Source: Cephalotus follicularis
Taxonomy: Eukaryota; Streptophyta; Magnoliopsida; Oxalidales; Cephalotaceae
Length of the DNA: 64,000 nucleotides
Assembly: GCA_001972305.1 (NCBI GenBank)
Contig: BDDD01000048.1
Location: forward strand, 251,437-315,436
Direction of reading: 5' to 3'
Part shown: positions 45,571 through 55,679 of the stretch, piece by piece
Position numbering within the stretch: position 1 is the stretch's first letter
Layout of the letters: each line of letters begins with the position of its first letter
Made by a program: the position numbers and the translations under genes
Notes under the pieces: generated by a model
Told to the model about the DNA's origin: nothing
What the model saw: only the letters and a program-made list of their open reading frames with translations
The model's database searches: none

Positions 45571-47354
45571 CCAAGCCAAAATTCCCATAATTATGCTTAC
45601 AATCAAACTTCTAAATGCCCCAAGTTAATTTAAATTCATGATATCAACCAGGAAATTCACCTTTTATTAATTCAAGGTAAAAACTACATCGAGGATTACA
45701 ATAATACATGAAATCGAATTTCCTGGCGTTACATGTATGGTCATAATAAAGCCGATAGAGACTTGGAGTAATAAAAGGCATTGCCCATCGAAGCCCGAAA
45801 TTGTAACCCCAAATGGCTAATAAAGCCTATTTTTAATGTGCGACAATAAGGCCCAATGTTCGCATTATTATTACTAATATTTTAGTTACGGATAGATTAA
45901 TTAATATCGCGATGCATGGAATAATCGAGACCCAGGCCTTATTATTTTGTTGGTGGATACCAATAAACAAAGAAGGAAAATCAAAATAAAGGGAAACACA
46001 GGCGCATAGCGCGCCCGTGCGAGAAAAAAGAGGATAGTGCGAGAGAGAGAGAACCCGAGAGAGCACGAGAGAGAGAAATGGAGAGCTATTGCGCCGGAGA
46101 CGACGCCTGGGCTAGCCGCCAGACCAGGAGAGGACGGCGAGCAGCCTAGGACCTCAAACCGACGGTAACTCCTTCTTCCTCTTCTCTTTTCCTTCCTTTT
46201 TCCTATTCTCTCTCCTCGACTCTGTGCACTTTGGCTGTGCAGTTTCGCTGCCGTTAGCGTCGCGGATGGAGCGGTTCTTCGTCTAGGAGGCAAGCTCTGC
46301 CTATTTTGACCACCGTTGAGGCATTTCTCGACCTGGATTGGCCGGAATCAGTCCACTAAGTCAACTCAGCGAGTTCGACTCACTGCCGCCTGTGACCGCG
46401 TGATTAGTGCCGAGTCTTGGTGAGTCTTGGGTAGTGATGCATAGAACTGTTGATTTGGTGATGTTTTTGGATGAGTCGACTCAATGAGTCAAACTCACTA
46501 CCATCGTGACACGGTGTTTGGCACTGAGTCACATCGAGTCTTGGTCGGGATCGACTAGACCGTTCAATGTGGAACCAGTTTATGGGTGTTGAACAAGCTG
46601 GGTAAGTCAACCGGGATCTTGCTGGCGCTTTTGTGACGGCAGTGTTGGTTTCAGTGTGTTGAGCGTAATGGAAATGTGTTGTATGTGCGGTGAGCGAGAT
46701 GGTGATTTGGTTCAACGGTTGGCAGCAATTTGGAAATGTTCGGCAATTGAACCTGGGGCTTGTCTGTACTATTTCTACTGCTTTAACTGGTAGGGATTAT
46801 ATACATGCAATTTTGAATTAAAAATAGTTAGTGCTCATTTGATGAAATGCATGGTTTGTGGATTGTGAATTGTATGATTGGTGTTTGGGATACTATGAGT
46901 AGTTAACCTGCCATACATATCGTGTTTTAGAATGATTGTGGATTGAATTGCATGTGTGTTTTGGGGATGATTTTCCCTTGGTTTGAGACGGGTTGATGAA
47001 GACGATCTTCTGGTCTTCTTTAACCGCCGATGCTTAAAGGATAAGCGTCGATGACTTGACTGTTATATGGGAACTGGATGCTTGGTTCCACTAAACATTC
47101 GACACTTTTAGGAAAAGCATCGACGCTTTGTACTGCTATACACGAGATAACGACCCTTGAAGCATTGACGCGCAAGGTTCTTACCTCAAAACGTCAACGC
47201 CAAAGAGTAAAGCGCCGACTCTCAAGGGTCCTTGATGTTGGCATTTTAGTCTCAATCCTAGTTTTGATGATAACATATTTGCTTCTAACAATTTTACTTT
47301 ATGTGCAAGATACTTAAAAAAACTCACAAAAATGCAAAAAGACAGTTTCACACG

Positions 47355-47742
47355 TGTTGACTTTTAGTCTCAATCCTAAGTTTTAATGATTACAAATTTG
47401 CATTTAACTTTGCTACTTTCTGTGCAAGAAAAGATAAACAAAATTAAGAACCCAAAATCAAGTGTAAGGTGGTTTTGCTTTGATTTGCACCCGTAAGCCG
47501 AAAATCAAAGGTTGCTAGTGGTACCTAGTGGAATCTCAAGGGGTTGTTGAGAAAGTGGACGTAGGCACGAATTTTGCTGAACCACTATAAATTCGTTTGC
47601 ACACTTTCTATCCCTTGTCTCTTTTACTTACAATTGTATTATTTGTTTTCTTCTGTGCTTGTTTATATTCATAGTTTAATTTGTTATTTCCGCAAACAAA
47701 TTGTTTTAGTTTAAGGTTGCCATATATATATATGTCTCAACA
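47355..47742 (+). repeat. Element D 5' LTR
   Basis: 388 bp from TGTTGACTT to CTCAACA. Its start resembles LTR L (TAGTCTCAATCCTA) but it is much shorter and lacks the TCGAC array. Confidence 0.93.
47586..47593 (+). promoter_or_regulatory. Candidate TATA box of element D 5' LTR
   Basis: TATAAATT about 230 bp into the LTR. In the 3' LTR the same site reads TATGAATT, so only the 5' copy keeps the consensus. Confidence 0.5.
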
Positions 47743-47744
47743 AG

Positions 47745-47756
47745 TGGTATCAGAGA
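47745..47756 (+). other. Element D primer binding site (tRNA-iMet)
   Basis: TGGTATCAGAGA, two bases after the 5' LTR end, complementary to initiator methionine tRNA. Confidence 0.9.
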
Positions 47757-47797
47757 GGTTATCTCATTATTCTTAATTGTTAGAGATATAAAGATCC

Positions 47798-49363
47798 ATG
47801 GCAAACCAAATGAAACTAAACATAGGATTAGAAGGTTCCTCCATTACTAGACCTCCGTTCTTTGACGGAAATAACTATAGTTTTTGGAAGACTAGAATGA
47901 CCATATTTCTACAATCCCTTGACTATCAATTGTGGCATATAACTGTTAATGGTCCTAGGATACCCACAAGAACTATAGAAGGAGTAGTCTCTCCTAAACC
48001 CGAAAATGAAAATAATGATAATGACTTTAGGATGCTCCAATTAAATTCTAAAGCTAAACATGTTTTATTTTGTGCCGTTGGCCCGAATGAATTTAATCGA
48101 ATATCTTCTTGTGATTCGGCAAAAGAAATATGGGATTTATTAGAAGTCACATATGAAGGCACGAATCAAGTAAAAGAATCTAAAATTAGCATGCTTGTAC
48201 ATGAGTATGAATTGTTTATAATGCATGATAATGAGAGTATTAGTGATATGTTTACTCGTTTTTCTACCATTATTAATTCTCTTAAGAATCTTGGCAAATC
48301 ATATTCTAACCAAGAACTTGTAAGGAAAATTTTAAGGTGCTTGCCGAAGAGTTGGACTCCCAAGGTGACGACCATTGAGGAGGTTAAGGATCTCTCGACT
48401 TTCCCTCTCGAACAACTTCTTGGTTCCTTGATGACACATGAGACAACAATGAAGAATCATGAGAATGTGGAAGTCAAGAAGAAGAAGTCAATTGCTTTAA
48501 GAGCTTCAAAGGAAGATAGCGAAAGTGATGAAGATGGAGATGTGGCACTTATAACTTCCCAATTCAAGAAGTTTCTCAAAAGTCAAAAGGGCAAGAAGGC
48601 TTTAAAGAAGTTCCCTCACAATGTAGAATCAAGCAAGAAGGAAGAGCAAACTTGCTTTGAATGCAAAAAGCCGGGTCATTTCAAAAACGAGTACCCAAAT
48701 CTTAAGAAGAAAGAAAAATTCATCAAAGAGCATTCCAAAAAGAAGAAAGCAATGGTAGCTACTTGGGATGATAGTGATTCCTCAAGCTCCGAAGAGGAGA
48801 GTGATGAAGAAGTTGTAAATTTTGCTCTCATGGCTTTGGAAGAAGATACAAGTGAAGATGAAAGCGAAAATGAGGTAAATTTTACATTCGATGAATTACA
48901 AAATGCCTATGAGAAATTATATGTTGAATATGAAAATGTTTGTTTGAAAAATAAGACTTTAAAGAAAAATGTTATGTCCACGTCTAAAGAAATCTATAAT
49001 TTAAAGAGTGAGAATAGCAAGTATTTGAATGAAATTGATTCTCTTCGAAGTAAGAATAGCTTCTATGAAAATGAAATTGAAATTTTAAATGTTTCTTCAA
49101 AATTGTCAAATGATTTTATGGAAGAAAATGAAAAACTAAAAATTGAAATTGATGCCTTAAGGAAGACATTTTCTAAATTTTCTAATAGTAGTGACAAATT
49201 GGATAATCTTTTAGGTCTTCAAAGATGTGTGTTTGTCAAAGCCGGTCTTGGCTATGAAGAAATGAAAAACGTCAAACATTTTAAAAATTTCTTTGTTAAG
49301 AAAGTAGAGCCTAAAATTGTTTGTAACTATTGTGGTAGATTAGGACATGTTTCTACCTCTTGA
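47798..49363 (+). CDS. Element D Gag protein (copia, Sirevirus-like), 521 codons
   Basis: The only long open frame in the window outside broken pol genes. It starts at an ATG in a CCATGGC context 41 bp after the primer site. Residues about 20-215 form a Copia Gag (UBN2-type) region: GNNYSFWKTRMTIFL, AKEIWDLLEVTYEG, MFTRFSTIINSLKNLG. A knuckle at about 286-299 reads CFECKKPGHFKNEY, with the last Cys changed to Tyr. An acidic Ser/Glu stretch lies at about 324-342, a predicted coiled coil at about 365-460, and a second partial knuckle CNYCGRLGH at 509. It ends early relative to E: the shared WVPK tail lies downstream in another frame (to about 49473). Gag would build the particle. Function is doubtful because both knuckles are damaged. 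Confidence 0.85.
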   Translation: MANQMKLNIGLEGSSITRPPFFDGNNYSFWKTRMTIFLQSLDYQLWHITVNGPRIPTRTIEGVVSPKPENENNDNDFRMLQLNSKAKHVLFCAVGPNEFNRISSCDSAKEIWDLLEVTYEGTNQVKESKISMLVHEYELFIMHDNESISDMFTRFSTIINSLKNLGKSYSNQELVRKILRCLPKSWTPKVTTIEEVKDLSTFPLEQLLGSLMTHETTMKNHENVEVKKKKSIALRASKEDSESDEDGDVALITSQFKKFLKSQKGKKALKKFPHNVESSKKEEQTCFECKKPGHFKNEYPNLKKKEKFIKEHSKKKKAMVATWDDSDSSSSEEESDEEVVNFALMALEEDTSEDESENEVNFTFDELQNAYEKLYVEYENVCLKNKTLKKNVMSTSKEIYNLKSENSKYLNEIDSLRSKNSFYENEIEILNVSSKLSNDFMEENEKLKIEIDALRKTFSKFSNSSDKLDNLLGLQRCVFVKAGLGYEEMKNVKHFKNFFVKKVEPKIVCNYCGRLGHVSTS

Positions 49364-50101
49364 ATTTATAGAAATAATCTTTGCTATGGTAAAACTAGAA
49401 AGATTGGGGTTCCTAAAGGAACATATGCGACTAACTTGCAAGGACCCAAGTTTAAATGGGTACCAAAAACTTAAACTTTGTTTTGTAGGTGTACTTGAAG
49501 TCAAGCTCAATATGTTCAAGTACATAACTTGGGAGAAAAGCCTTAGTTGAGGGGGAGGTATTGATATAATGTTAATAATAATATTGCTTCTTTTAATCAT
49601 TTATTCAAGTATCATATTATCCAACAATTGGTATAAAAAATTGGTATATCTCAAATTTTTCTTGATATTGATTTTTTAACTTTAAATGGATTTTACTTCA
49701 ATGGTATTCCTTTATTCTCAGTTGATATCCCTTTTAAAATTGTTTAATTGGTGTCAATTTTTTGACATAATCTTTTTTATGCTAACAAAAAGGGGGAGAA
49801 TGATTAATGCTTAAGAAAAATTTATAGCTTATGCTTAGGGGGAGCTTGATATGAAAATATGCTATAAATGAAGAATGTGGTAAGGAGGAGTTTATGGTAA
49901 AGATAAGATTATTTGTATATATCTCCATTTTGAAAAATGAATTTTTGATGTCATATTAAGGGGGAGTTTATTTAGAATCCTTAAGTTGGTATCTAAAGAA
50001 ATCTTTGTCTTGGTATCTATTGAAAATTTCTTTTTATCTTAAATTGGTATAAATTTTTCCATAATGTAGCAAATTTTTGTAATCATCAAAAAAGGGAAGA
50101 T
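49364..50101 (+). other. Element D non-coding region with repeated polypurine tracts
   Basis: After the leftover gag tail come AGGGGGAG-type tracts at 49550-49557, 49791-49798, 49837-49844 and 49958-49966, and a final AAAGGGAAGAT at 50091-50101 next to the 3' LTR. Several such tracts upstream of the 3' LTR are, as I recall, a Sirevirus hallmark. The word TTGGTAT also recurs. Confidence 0.75.
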
Positions 50102-50489
50102 TGTTGACTTTTAGTCTCAATCCTAAGTTTTAATGATTACAAATTTGCATTTAACTTTGCTACTTTCTGTGCAAGAAAAGATAAACAAAATTAAGAACCC
50201 AAAATCAAGTGTAAGGTGGTTTTGCTTTGATTTGCACCCGTAAGCCGAAAATCAAAGGTTGCTAGTGGTACCTAGTGGAATCTCAAGGGGTTCTTGAGAA
50301 AGTGGACGTAGGCACGGATTTTTCCGAACCACTATGAATTCGTTTGCACACTATCTATCCCTTATCTCTTTTACTTACAATTGTATTATTTGTTTTCTTG
50401 AGTGCTTGTTTATATTCATAGTTTAATTTGTTATTTCCGCAAACAAATTGTTTTAGTTTAAGGTTGCCATATATATATAGGCCCCAACA
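50102..50489 (+). repeat. Element D 3' LTR
   Basis: 388 bp, same length as the 5' copy. The differences cluster in the middle (near 50300-50370) and in the last 10 bases (GGCCCCAACA versus TGTCTCAACA). Confidence 0.93.
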
Positions 50490-50496
50490 ACACGAA

Positions 50497-51115
50497 AGAC
50501 ATCGATATCATTGAAGGAAGACATCGATGCCTTTAAAGCACCAGTAGTTACAGGTAGTTATTCTTGAAAGACCTCGATCTCATTCTAAAAAGACATCGAC
50601 GTCTTCAGCCTCAAAAGTTACAGGCAGATTTTCAACAAAAACATCGATCCCTTTCAGAGAAGACATCGACGTCTTTATCCCAGAAAGTTACAGGCTATTT
50701 TCATTCAAAGGCATCGATCTTTTTCAGTGAAGACATCGACAGTTTTCATCAAAGACATCGATCCCTTCACAAAGACATCAATGTGTTTAAGGCATCAAAG
50801 TTACAGGTTATTTTTTAACAAAGACATCGAGTATTTCCTACAAAGACATCGACTGCAAAGTAAAAGACATCGATCCCTTTTCAAAGACATCGATGCGTTT
50901 TCAATGACTTCTATTTTTCTAGAAAAGACATCGACGCAGTTTGAAGACATCGATGCGTTGCTCATATCTTCAAAGCCTGGCCACAACTCCAGAAAAGACA
51001 TCGATGTCATTTATAGACATCGACGTCTTCACACAAAATTACGCCCTGAATGCTAGCAACGACTAATTAACTGATGAAGACATCGACGCTTATCAAAAGA
51101 TAACGACGTCTTTAC
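50497..51115. repeat. GACATCGACGTC motif array in LTR L
   Basis: About twenty ATCGA words. Pairs step at 22-23 bp (50574/50597, 50644/50667, 50714/50737/50759). A larger unit of about 70 bp is also visible, since GTTACAGG recurs at 50617 and 50687. So the cores repeat within a longer repeat. It is the same core word as in the foldback LTR and solo LTR K. Confidence 0.82.
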
Positions 51116-51446
51116 CCCAACGGCTACATAACAGAGTTTACAGATCGTCATCAGTTTTTCATTTCAAAATCTCCATAATATAGAAACGGATACATGGATT
51201 GTTTGGCTAAGTAATCAAGCAAGCTACATTCTACAATACCAAAGTGTTCTTAAGCTTTTCCAAAAAGCCTCATAGCTTTACTTTCTAAGTTTCTTTGTAA
51301 TTCTCTCCTGTTCTTTATTGTAAGCCAAACCTACTGAGAGGGTACATTGTAAACACATTACAAACTTGTAAAAGAGGAGAGTGAATCCTAAATAGGTCTT
51401 GAGGTCAAGATCAAGTGATTGAGGTAAATCACAAAAACTTTGAGGT

Positions 51447-51784
51447 GTACGTGCAGGACTACGTCACAATCACAGTAATGTCCGTGCAGGACCAACACGC
51501 AGTACAGGATGTCCACATAGGACTACAACAGGCAGGATGTCCACATAGGACTACAACAGGCAGGATGTCCACATAGGACTACAACAGGCAGTATGTGTAG
51601 CGCCGCCAACTCCTGGCCCCACGCTACACTCCTGCCTAGGTTCACTCCCACCTCTGCATGTAGCAGCAGGCCCGTTTCTTCCATTCTTTCATGCCAGACA
51701 GTCACCCCATCCTTCTATTAATTCCACAATTTAAGAGTACAAACACTTGTGAAATAATAATACATGGAAATCTCGGGCGTTACA
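51447..51784 (-). repeat. Element G 3' LTR fragment
   Basis: On the minus strand it starts TGTAACGCCCGAGATTTCC, runs about 80 bp like K, jumps to the part around the GTGTAGCGTGGGGCCAGGAG block and ends after the three 28-bp units. The internal jump looks like a deletion. Confidence 0.88.
51507..51590. repeat. Three 28-bp tandem repeats in element G LTR
   Basis: Reverse complement of the array at 38131-38214, again with three units (51507-51534, 51535-51562, 51563-51590). Confidence 0.92.
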
Positions 51785-51853
51785 TCCACCCCCCCTTCAA
51801 GGAATTTCGTCCTCGAAATTACAGCAAGTCTAAAACAAATGCGGGTAGCGTTC

Positions 51854-53104
51854 TCAGACATCCTCCTCACGCTCCCAAGTTGCTTCATCAGGTCGGTGGA
51901 ATTGCCATTGAACCTTAACCATAGCAATGGTTCGGTTCCTCAAGGCCTGCGTCTTCCGATCAAGAATCCGCACGGGCAATTCCTCACAGGACAGGTCGTC
52001 TTGTATCGGAACAGTATCAAAATCCAGGACATGTGACGGGTCCGGAATATATCTCCTCAACATAGATATGTGAAAGACGTCGTGCACGTTTGACAGTGCA
52101 GGAGGTAAGGCGAGCTGGTAAGCTACCTCCCCGACTCTCTCTAAAATCTCAAAGGGACCAATGTAGCGCGGAGCTAATTTGCCCTTCTTCCCGAACCTTT
52201 GCACGCCCTTCCAAGGTGAGACCTTCAAGAAAACGTGATCGCCCACATCGAAGGTTAAAGGTCTCCTCATGACACTGTCCGTATAGCTCTTCTGCCGACT
52301 CTGCGCAGCAAGCAGCTTCTTCCTGATCATCCTGATCTTCTCTGAAGTTTCCTCCACCAACTCAGCCCCGAGTAAAGGTCGTTCCCCGACCTCATCCCAA
52401 CACATAGGAGATCGGCATTTCCTCCCATACAGTGCCTCAAACGGTGCCATACCGATACTGGAATGATAGCTGTTATTGTAAGAGAACTCTATCAAAGGAA
52501 TATGATCCTCCCAGGTACCAGTAAAATCAATAACGCAAGCCCGCAGCATATCCTCCAAGGTCTGGATGGTACGCTCAGACTGCCCATCGGTCTGAGGGTG
52601 TAACGCAGTACTCAAGTTCAGCTTCGTCCCGAATGCTGACTGAAATCTCCTCCAGAAGTTGGAAGTAAAGATAGCATCTCTATCACATACGATGTTGACT
52701 GGAACCCCGTGTAGCCTCACTATCTCCTTTACATACAGCCGAGCCAGCTTGCTCGCAGAATCAGTAACATGTGTAGGGAGAAAGTGCGCTGACTTGGTGA
52801 GTCTATCTACGATAACCCATACAGCATTATGTCGGTTCCGAGTCAGAGGAAAACCTGAAACAAAATCCATCGTAATATGTTCCCACTTCCACTCCGGAAT
52901 CGGTAGAGGCTGTAGCAATCCTGCTGGTGTCTGGTGCTCAGCTTTAACTGTCTGGAAAGTATAACACTTTGCAACATACTCCGCGATCTCCCGCTTCATG
53001 CCGGGCCAACAGTAACACTTCTTCATGTCTTGGTACATCTTCGTGCTACCCGGATGAATGCTGTACATGGATTTATGCGCACAGCGGAGTAGCTGATCCT
53101 TCAC
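51854..53104 (-). pseudogene. Element G integrase, open for 416 codons but truncated at its N-terminus
   Basis: An unbroken frame covers the zinc-binding end (CAHKSMYSIHPGSTKMYQDM...CYTFQTVK, where the second Cys of the CxxC is Phe) and the catalytic core. The acidic residues are Asp in MDFVSGFP, Asp in VCDRDAIF and Glu in TIQTLEDML. After these come the GPFEILERVGEVAYQLALPP (GPF/Y) region and the RPDEATWEREED tail. The same protein is broken in A. RT and RNase H are absent because the fragment ends at the junction with F, so this is a remnant. The ATG used is internal. Confidence 0.85.
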
Positions 53105-53115
53105 TCCAGGCTCAT

Positions 53116-53871
53116 TATGCTATTGCCGTTAGTCGAGTGATAGTAGACATCACTGGCTACGGAGGTGGTCCTATGTGCCAGGAGTTGGCTAGAGTATCCA
53201 CCAAAACTATCGGCAATGCAGATCTTGATTGTTAAACTACCCGCTAATGCCGTTAGTAATTGACCTGATCCATCATCTCCGGAGTGAGGGGTGATAGATA
53301 GGTGGTGCACAGTTGGTGCTAGGAGTTAGCGACATGTGACACCCAAACCACTGTACTGATTGATTGTACCCTTGAGCGGTATTCTTGCATTGTATTGTCT
53401 ATGGCCACTTGGCAAGATTGCTTATATATTGGAATACTTAATTATGTTATTTTCAATATAAAATGTCATACATGTTGCATTTATATATTCCTTCTCATGC
53501 ATTACTTCCTACTTAGCCAAGTGAGGACAACGGCTAAACCCTACAATTTCAGATTAAGCGAAGACGTACGGGAAGTGTTGCTGAAGCTGGGAGAGTTTTA
53601 CCTACTTAAGGTTGTTATTTTATTTTGTAATGTAATTGTAATCAACGGTTCACACTCCGTGTTGCTGTTTTACTTTCCTTATGTAAAAGGATAATTGTTG
53701 GATTGAACGAGCACGTAGTATAGGCTGCGTGCAGATGACTTATGTTTTATAATCCAGATATGAATGCTTCTGCTAATATTATGAAATGTTGAATGAAATG
53801 CTGGATTATTTACTTTTTCCTGATATGACCTCATATGTTGTCTAAATGTAATGAAATAACGGGGTGTGACA
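53116..53871 (+). repeat. Element F 5' LTR, 3' third only
   Basis: Matches 60378-61133 of the 3' LTR with scattered differences and ends GGTGTGACA. The first 1.77 kb of the LTR are missing, replaced by G. Confidence 0.92.
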
Positions 53872-53874
53872 GCA

Positions 53875-53886
53875 TGGTATCAGAGC
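53875..53886 (+). other. Element F primer binding site (tRNA-iMet)
   Basis: TGGTATCAGAGC, three bases after the LTR end. Confidence 0.92.
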
Positions 53887-53974
53887 ATATTCCATATATG
53901 CTAGCTGAGATAAGTTTCTTGGGAATTAAGTGAATTGTTTTCTAATGATTATGTCATTCCATATAGGAAACTGA

Positions 53975-55075
53975 ATGGACCTACGAAGAGGCAGGAGAGG
54001 AAGGCATAGAGCCGCCGAAGGAGGCAATGCACCACCAGTGAATGGAAATGATCAGCCAGCAAATGAAGGAGTGAATATTCCTCCATTGCATGACGAGAGG
54101 AGTAACTTTGACCGCATGGCTGACCTCTTTCAACAACAGATGCAAGCTAATGCAGCAAACATGGAACAGATACGGCAAATGTACGAAGCTAACCAGACCT
54201 ACCATCAGGCTCCTGAAGCTTGTCATACCGGTGGTTTTGGCCGAGATCTGGGGGGGTTCATGAGACAGAATCCTCCGACATTCAGTGGTGAACCGAATGC
54301 TACTGTGGTCGAGCAGTGGATTAGAGATTTGGAGAAAATATTTGCTGCCCTGGAGTGTACTGATGAGCAGAAACTCAACTTTGCTGTATACCGCTTATGG
54401 CGCGAAGCTACTTACTGGTGGGAAAGGACTGAAGTAAAGTGGGAAGCTCGCGGACTTGACAGGACTTGGGATAGATTTCAGTCTGAGTTCCTTGAAACTT
54501 ATGTGTCACAGATAGAACGCGACCGGTGGGAGACCGAACTGATGGAGTTACGTCAAGGGGATATGACGGTAGCTTTGTACCAGACTAGATTTGTGGAACT
54601 GGCAAGACATACACCTTATCTTGTGGAGGGTGAATCACGGTTGATCCGAAGGTTTCTAAAAGGCCTTCGACCTGACATCAGATCTTTGTTGATGTTGCAG
54701 CTGACCTCTTTTGTAGATGTTGCTGACAGGGCGATGATTCTTGAAGCAGATGCGAATAAAAGGAGAGCGGAATGGTCTCGTACTAATCAATCGAGGGCCG
54801 CACAATCACAGGGGCAGGGGAGTAATAATCCTGCTAAGTCAACAAAGTCTAAGAACAAATGCCAAGGAGGTTCCTGACGCATAAATTCACGATCAAGGAC
54901 GCCTAGCCGAAGCAGTGAACAAAATCCAGGTGGATGTACTTTATGTGGTTGTCAGAATCATGATGAGACTGAATGCTGGAAGAAGATGGGAAAGTGCTTG
55001 AGGTGTGGTTCACAAGATCACATGCTGAATAATTTATCCAATGATGAGAGATCAAGCACGCGGCCAACAAGGAAG
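53975..55075 (+). pseudogene. Element F gag
   Basis: From the ATG at 53975, 300 codons are open: a basic N-terminus (MDLRRGRRGRHRAAEGG), the stretch MRQNPPTFSGEPN (the place where A has its CACTA insertion) and the Retrotrans_gag domain (LWREATYWWERTEVKWEA ... RFVELARHTPYLVEG). A TGA ends it at 54877. Downstream, the zinc-knuckle pattern is still readable to about 55045: CTLCGCQNHDETEC, then CLRCGSQDHMLNN without its last Cys. It is the best preserved gag of the A/F/G lineage here. Confidence 0.9.
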
Positions 55076-55193
55076 TGATGGTGCAAGTGGTAGTGTTGTG
55101 GCTGCTCAACCGCGGAAGGATACCGGGAAAGGGATTGTGAAAGGTAGGGTCTACACCTTATCTAAAGATGATGTGCCATAATCTACTACTATT

Positions 55194-55601
55194 GTGGGAG
55201 GTACTATTTATATATCTGGCATACTAGCACATGTATTGATTGACCCTGGTGCGACATATTCGTTTATTGCATCTGAATTTGCTCGCAATTTGCATGGTAT
55301 CACTTCTAGACTATCTTATGTATTGGAGGTGAGTACTCCAGTGGGTTCTTGTCTTCTATCTGATACTATAATGAAAGATTATGAAATCATGGTAGCTGGA
55401 ATTCAATTATCTACTGACTTGATAGTGTTACCTATCAGGGATTTTGATGTAATCTTTGGGATGGACTGGCTATATACTCATAATGCTTGTGTTGATTTCT
55501 ACAATAAGATGATGGCTTTTTACCTTCAAGATGGGACTGAGTGCAAGTTTATCGGGGAGAAGAATATTTCTGCTTCAATCATTTCATATACTCGAGTATA
55601 A
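55194..55601 (+). pseudogene. Element F aspartic protease
   Basis: 135 codons: GGTIYISGILAHVLIDPGATYSF gives the active-site box, with Asp-Pro-Gly-Ala where Asp-Ser/Thr-Gly-Ala is usual. It is followed by LIVLPIRDFDVIFGMDWLYTHNA, the second conserved block. It ends in a TAA before RT. The Ser-to-Pro change at the catalytic loop may disable it. Confidence 0.88.
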
Positions 55602-55679
55602 AAGTATCTTAAGCAAGGATGCGAAGGCTATTTGGCATATGTGATTGATCATACGAAAGGTACGCCTAGTATTTAACAA

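Larger units (their letters stand above)
43233..45733 (-). mobile_element. Solo LTR M (Gypsy, lineage of A, K and F)
   Basis: The 2501-bp unit begins TGTCATGCCCCCG and ends CTGGCGTTACA, flanked by TGTAT (43228-43232 and 45734-45738). On the minus strand it reads TGTAACGCCAGGAA...TGACA. It keeps the block with 'GTTAGCCTTTGTCCTCACTC' found in LTR A. No internal sequence is present, so it is a solo LTR. It holds two arrays of CAGTCGACTG words. Confidence 0.92.
43180..47235 (+). repeat. LTR I (Gypsy-like), split by M and truncated at L
   Basis: It starts TGTAAAGCCCCGAAATTTC, a variant of the TGTAACGACCCGAATTTCC start of C's LTR. 53 bp later it is interrupted by M, then resumes at 45739 and runs to the L boundary, giving about 1.55 kb of I. 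No internal region follows. It includes a GA-rich stretch (about 46020-46080), a CG-rich segment, and cores of GCGTCGATG / GCATCGACGCTT at 47027, 47048, 47099, 47120, 47194 and 47215, paired at 21 bp. The ORFs at 45833-46715 are not credible genes. Confidence 0.7.
47355..50489 (+). mobile_element. Element D: short Sirevirus-like copia element with gag but no pol
   Basis: D has two 388-bp LTRs (47355-47742 and 50102-50489), flanked by ACACG (47350-47354 and 50490-50494). By eye they differ at about a dozen places (near 97% identity), so it is among the younger insertions here. Internally it has an iMet primer site, one gag ORF, a short gag tail in another frame and about 600 bp of non-coding DNA with several AGGGGGAG tracts. 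No protease, integrase, RT or RNase H trace exists. It would need proteins from a related full element, such as the lineage of E. Confidence 0.93.
47236..51446 (+). repeat. LTR L (Sirevirus-like copia), with D nested and 3' end lost
   Basis: It starts TGTTGGCATTTTAGTCTCAA, close to the foldback LTR start, and continues past D at 50495 to about 51446, where it meets G. The L sequence itself is about 1.07 kb. The end of the LTR and the primer site are missing. It may be the 5' LTR of element E, whose gag resumes at 61134, but this cannot be shown. It holds the GACATCGACGTC array (50497-51115). Confidence 0.75.
51447..53115 (-). mobile_element. Element G: truncated Ty3/Gypsy fragment
   Basis: The minus-strand fragment holds the end of integrase (53104-51854), a polypurine tract and the start of the 3' LTR (51784 down to 51447). 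It is cut at both sides: by L on the left and by the truncated LTR of F on the right (about 53115). The LTR part matches K (start, 28-bp units) but lacks about 1.2 kb of K's middle, including its motif array. No target duplication can be assigned. Confidence 0.88.

Noticed and set aside
45833-46715. ORFs of 77-130 codons in the GC-rich and GA-rich part of LTR I
   Set aside because: They lie in LTR sequence, have no recognisable domain and overlap on both strands.
50497-51115. The 50.5-51.1 kb array as satellite DNA
   Set aside because: It continues LTR L after D is removed and has the same words as the foldback LTR, so it is an LTR feature and not an independent satellite.
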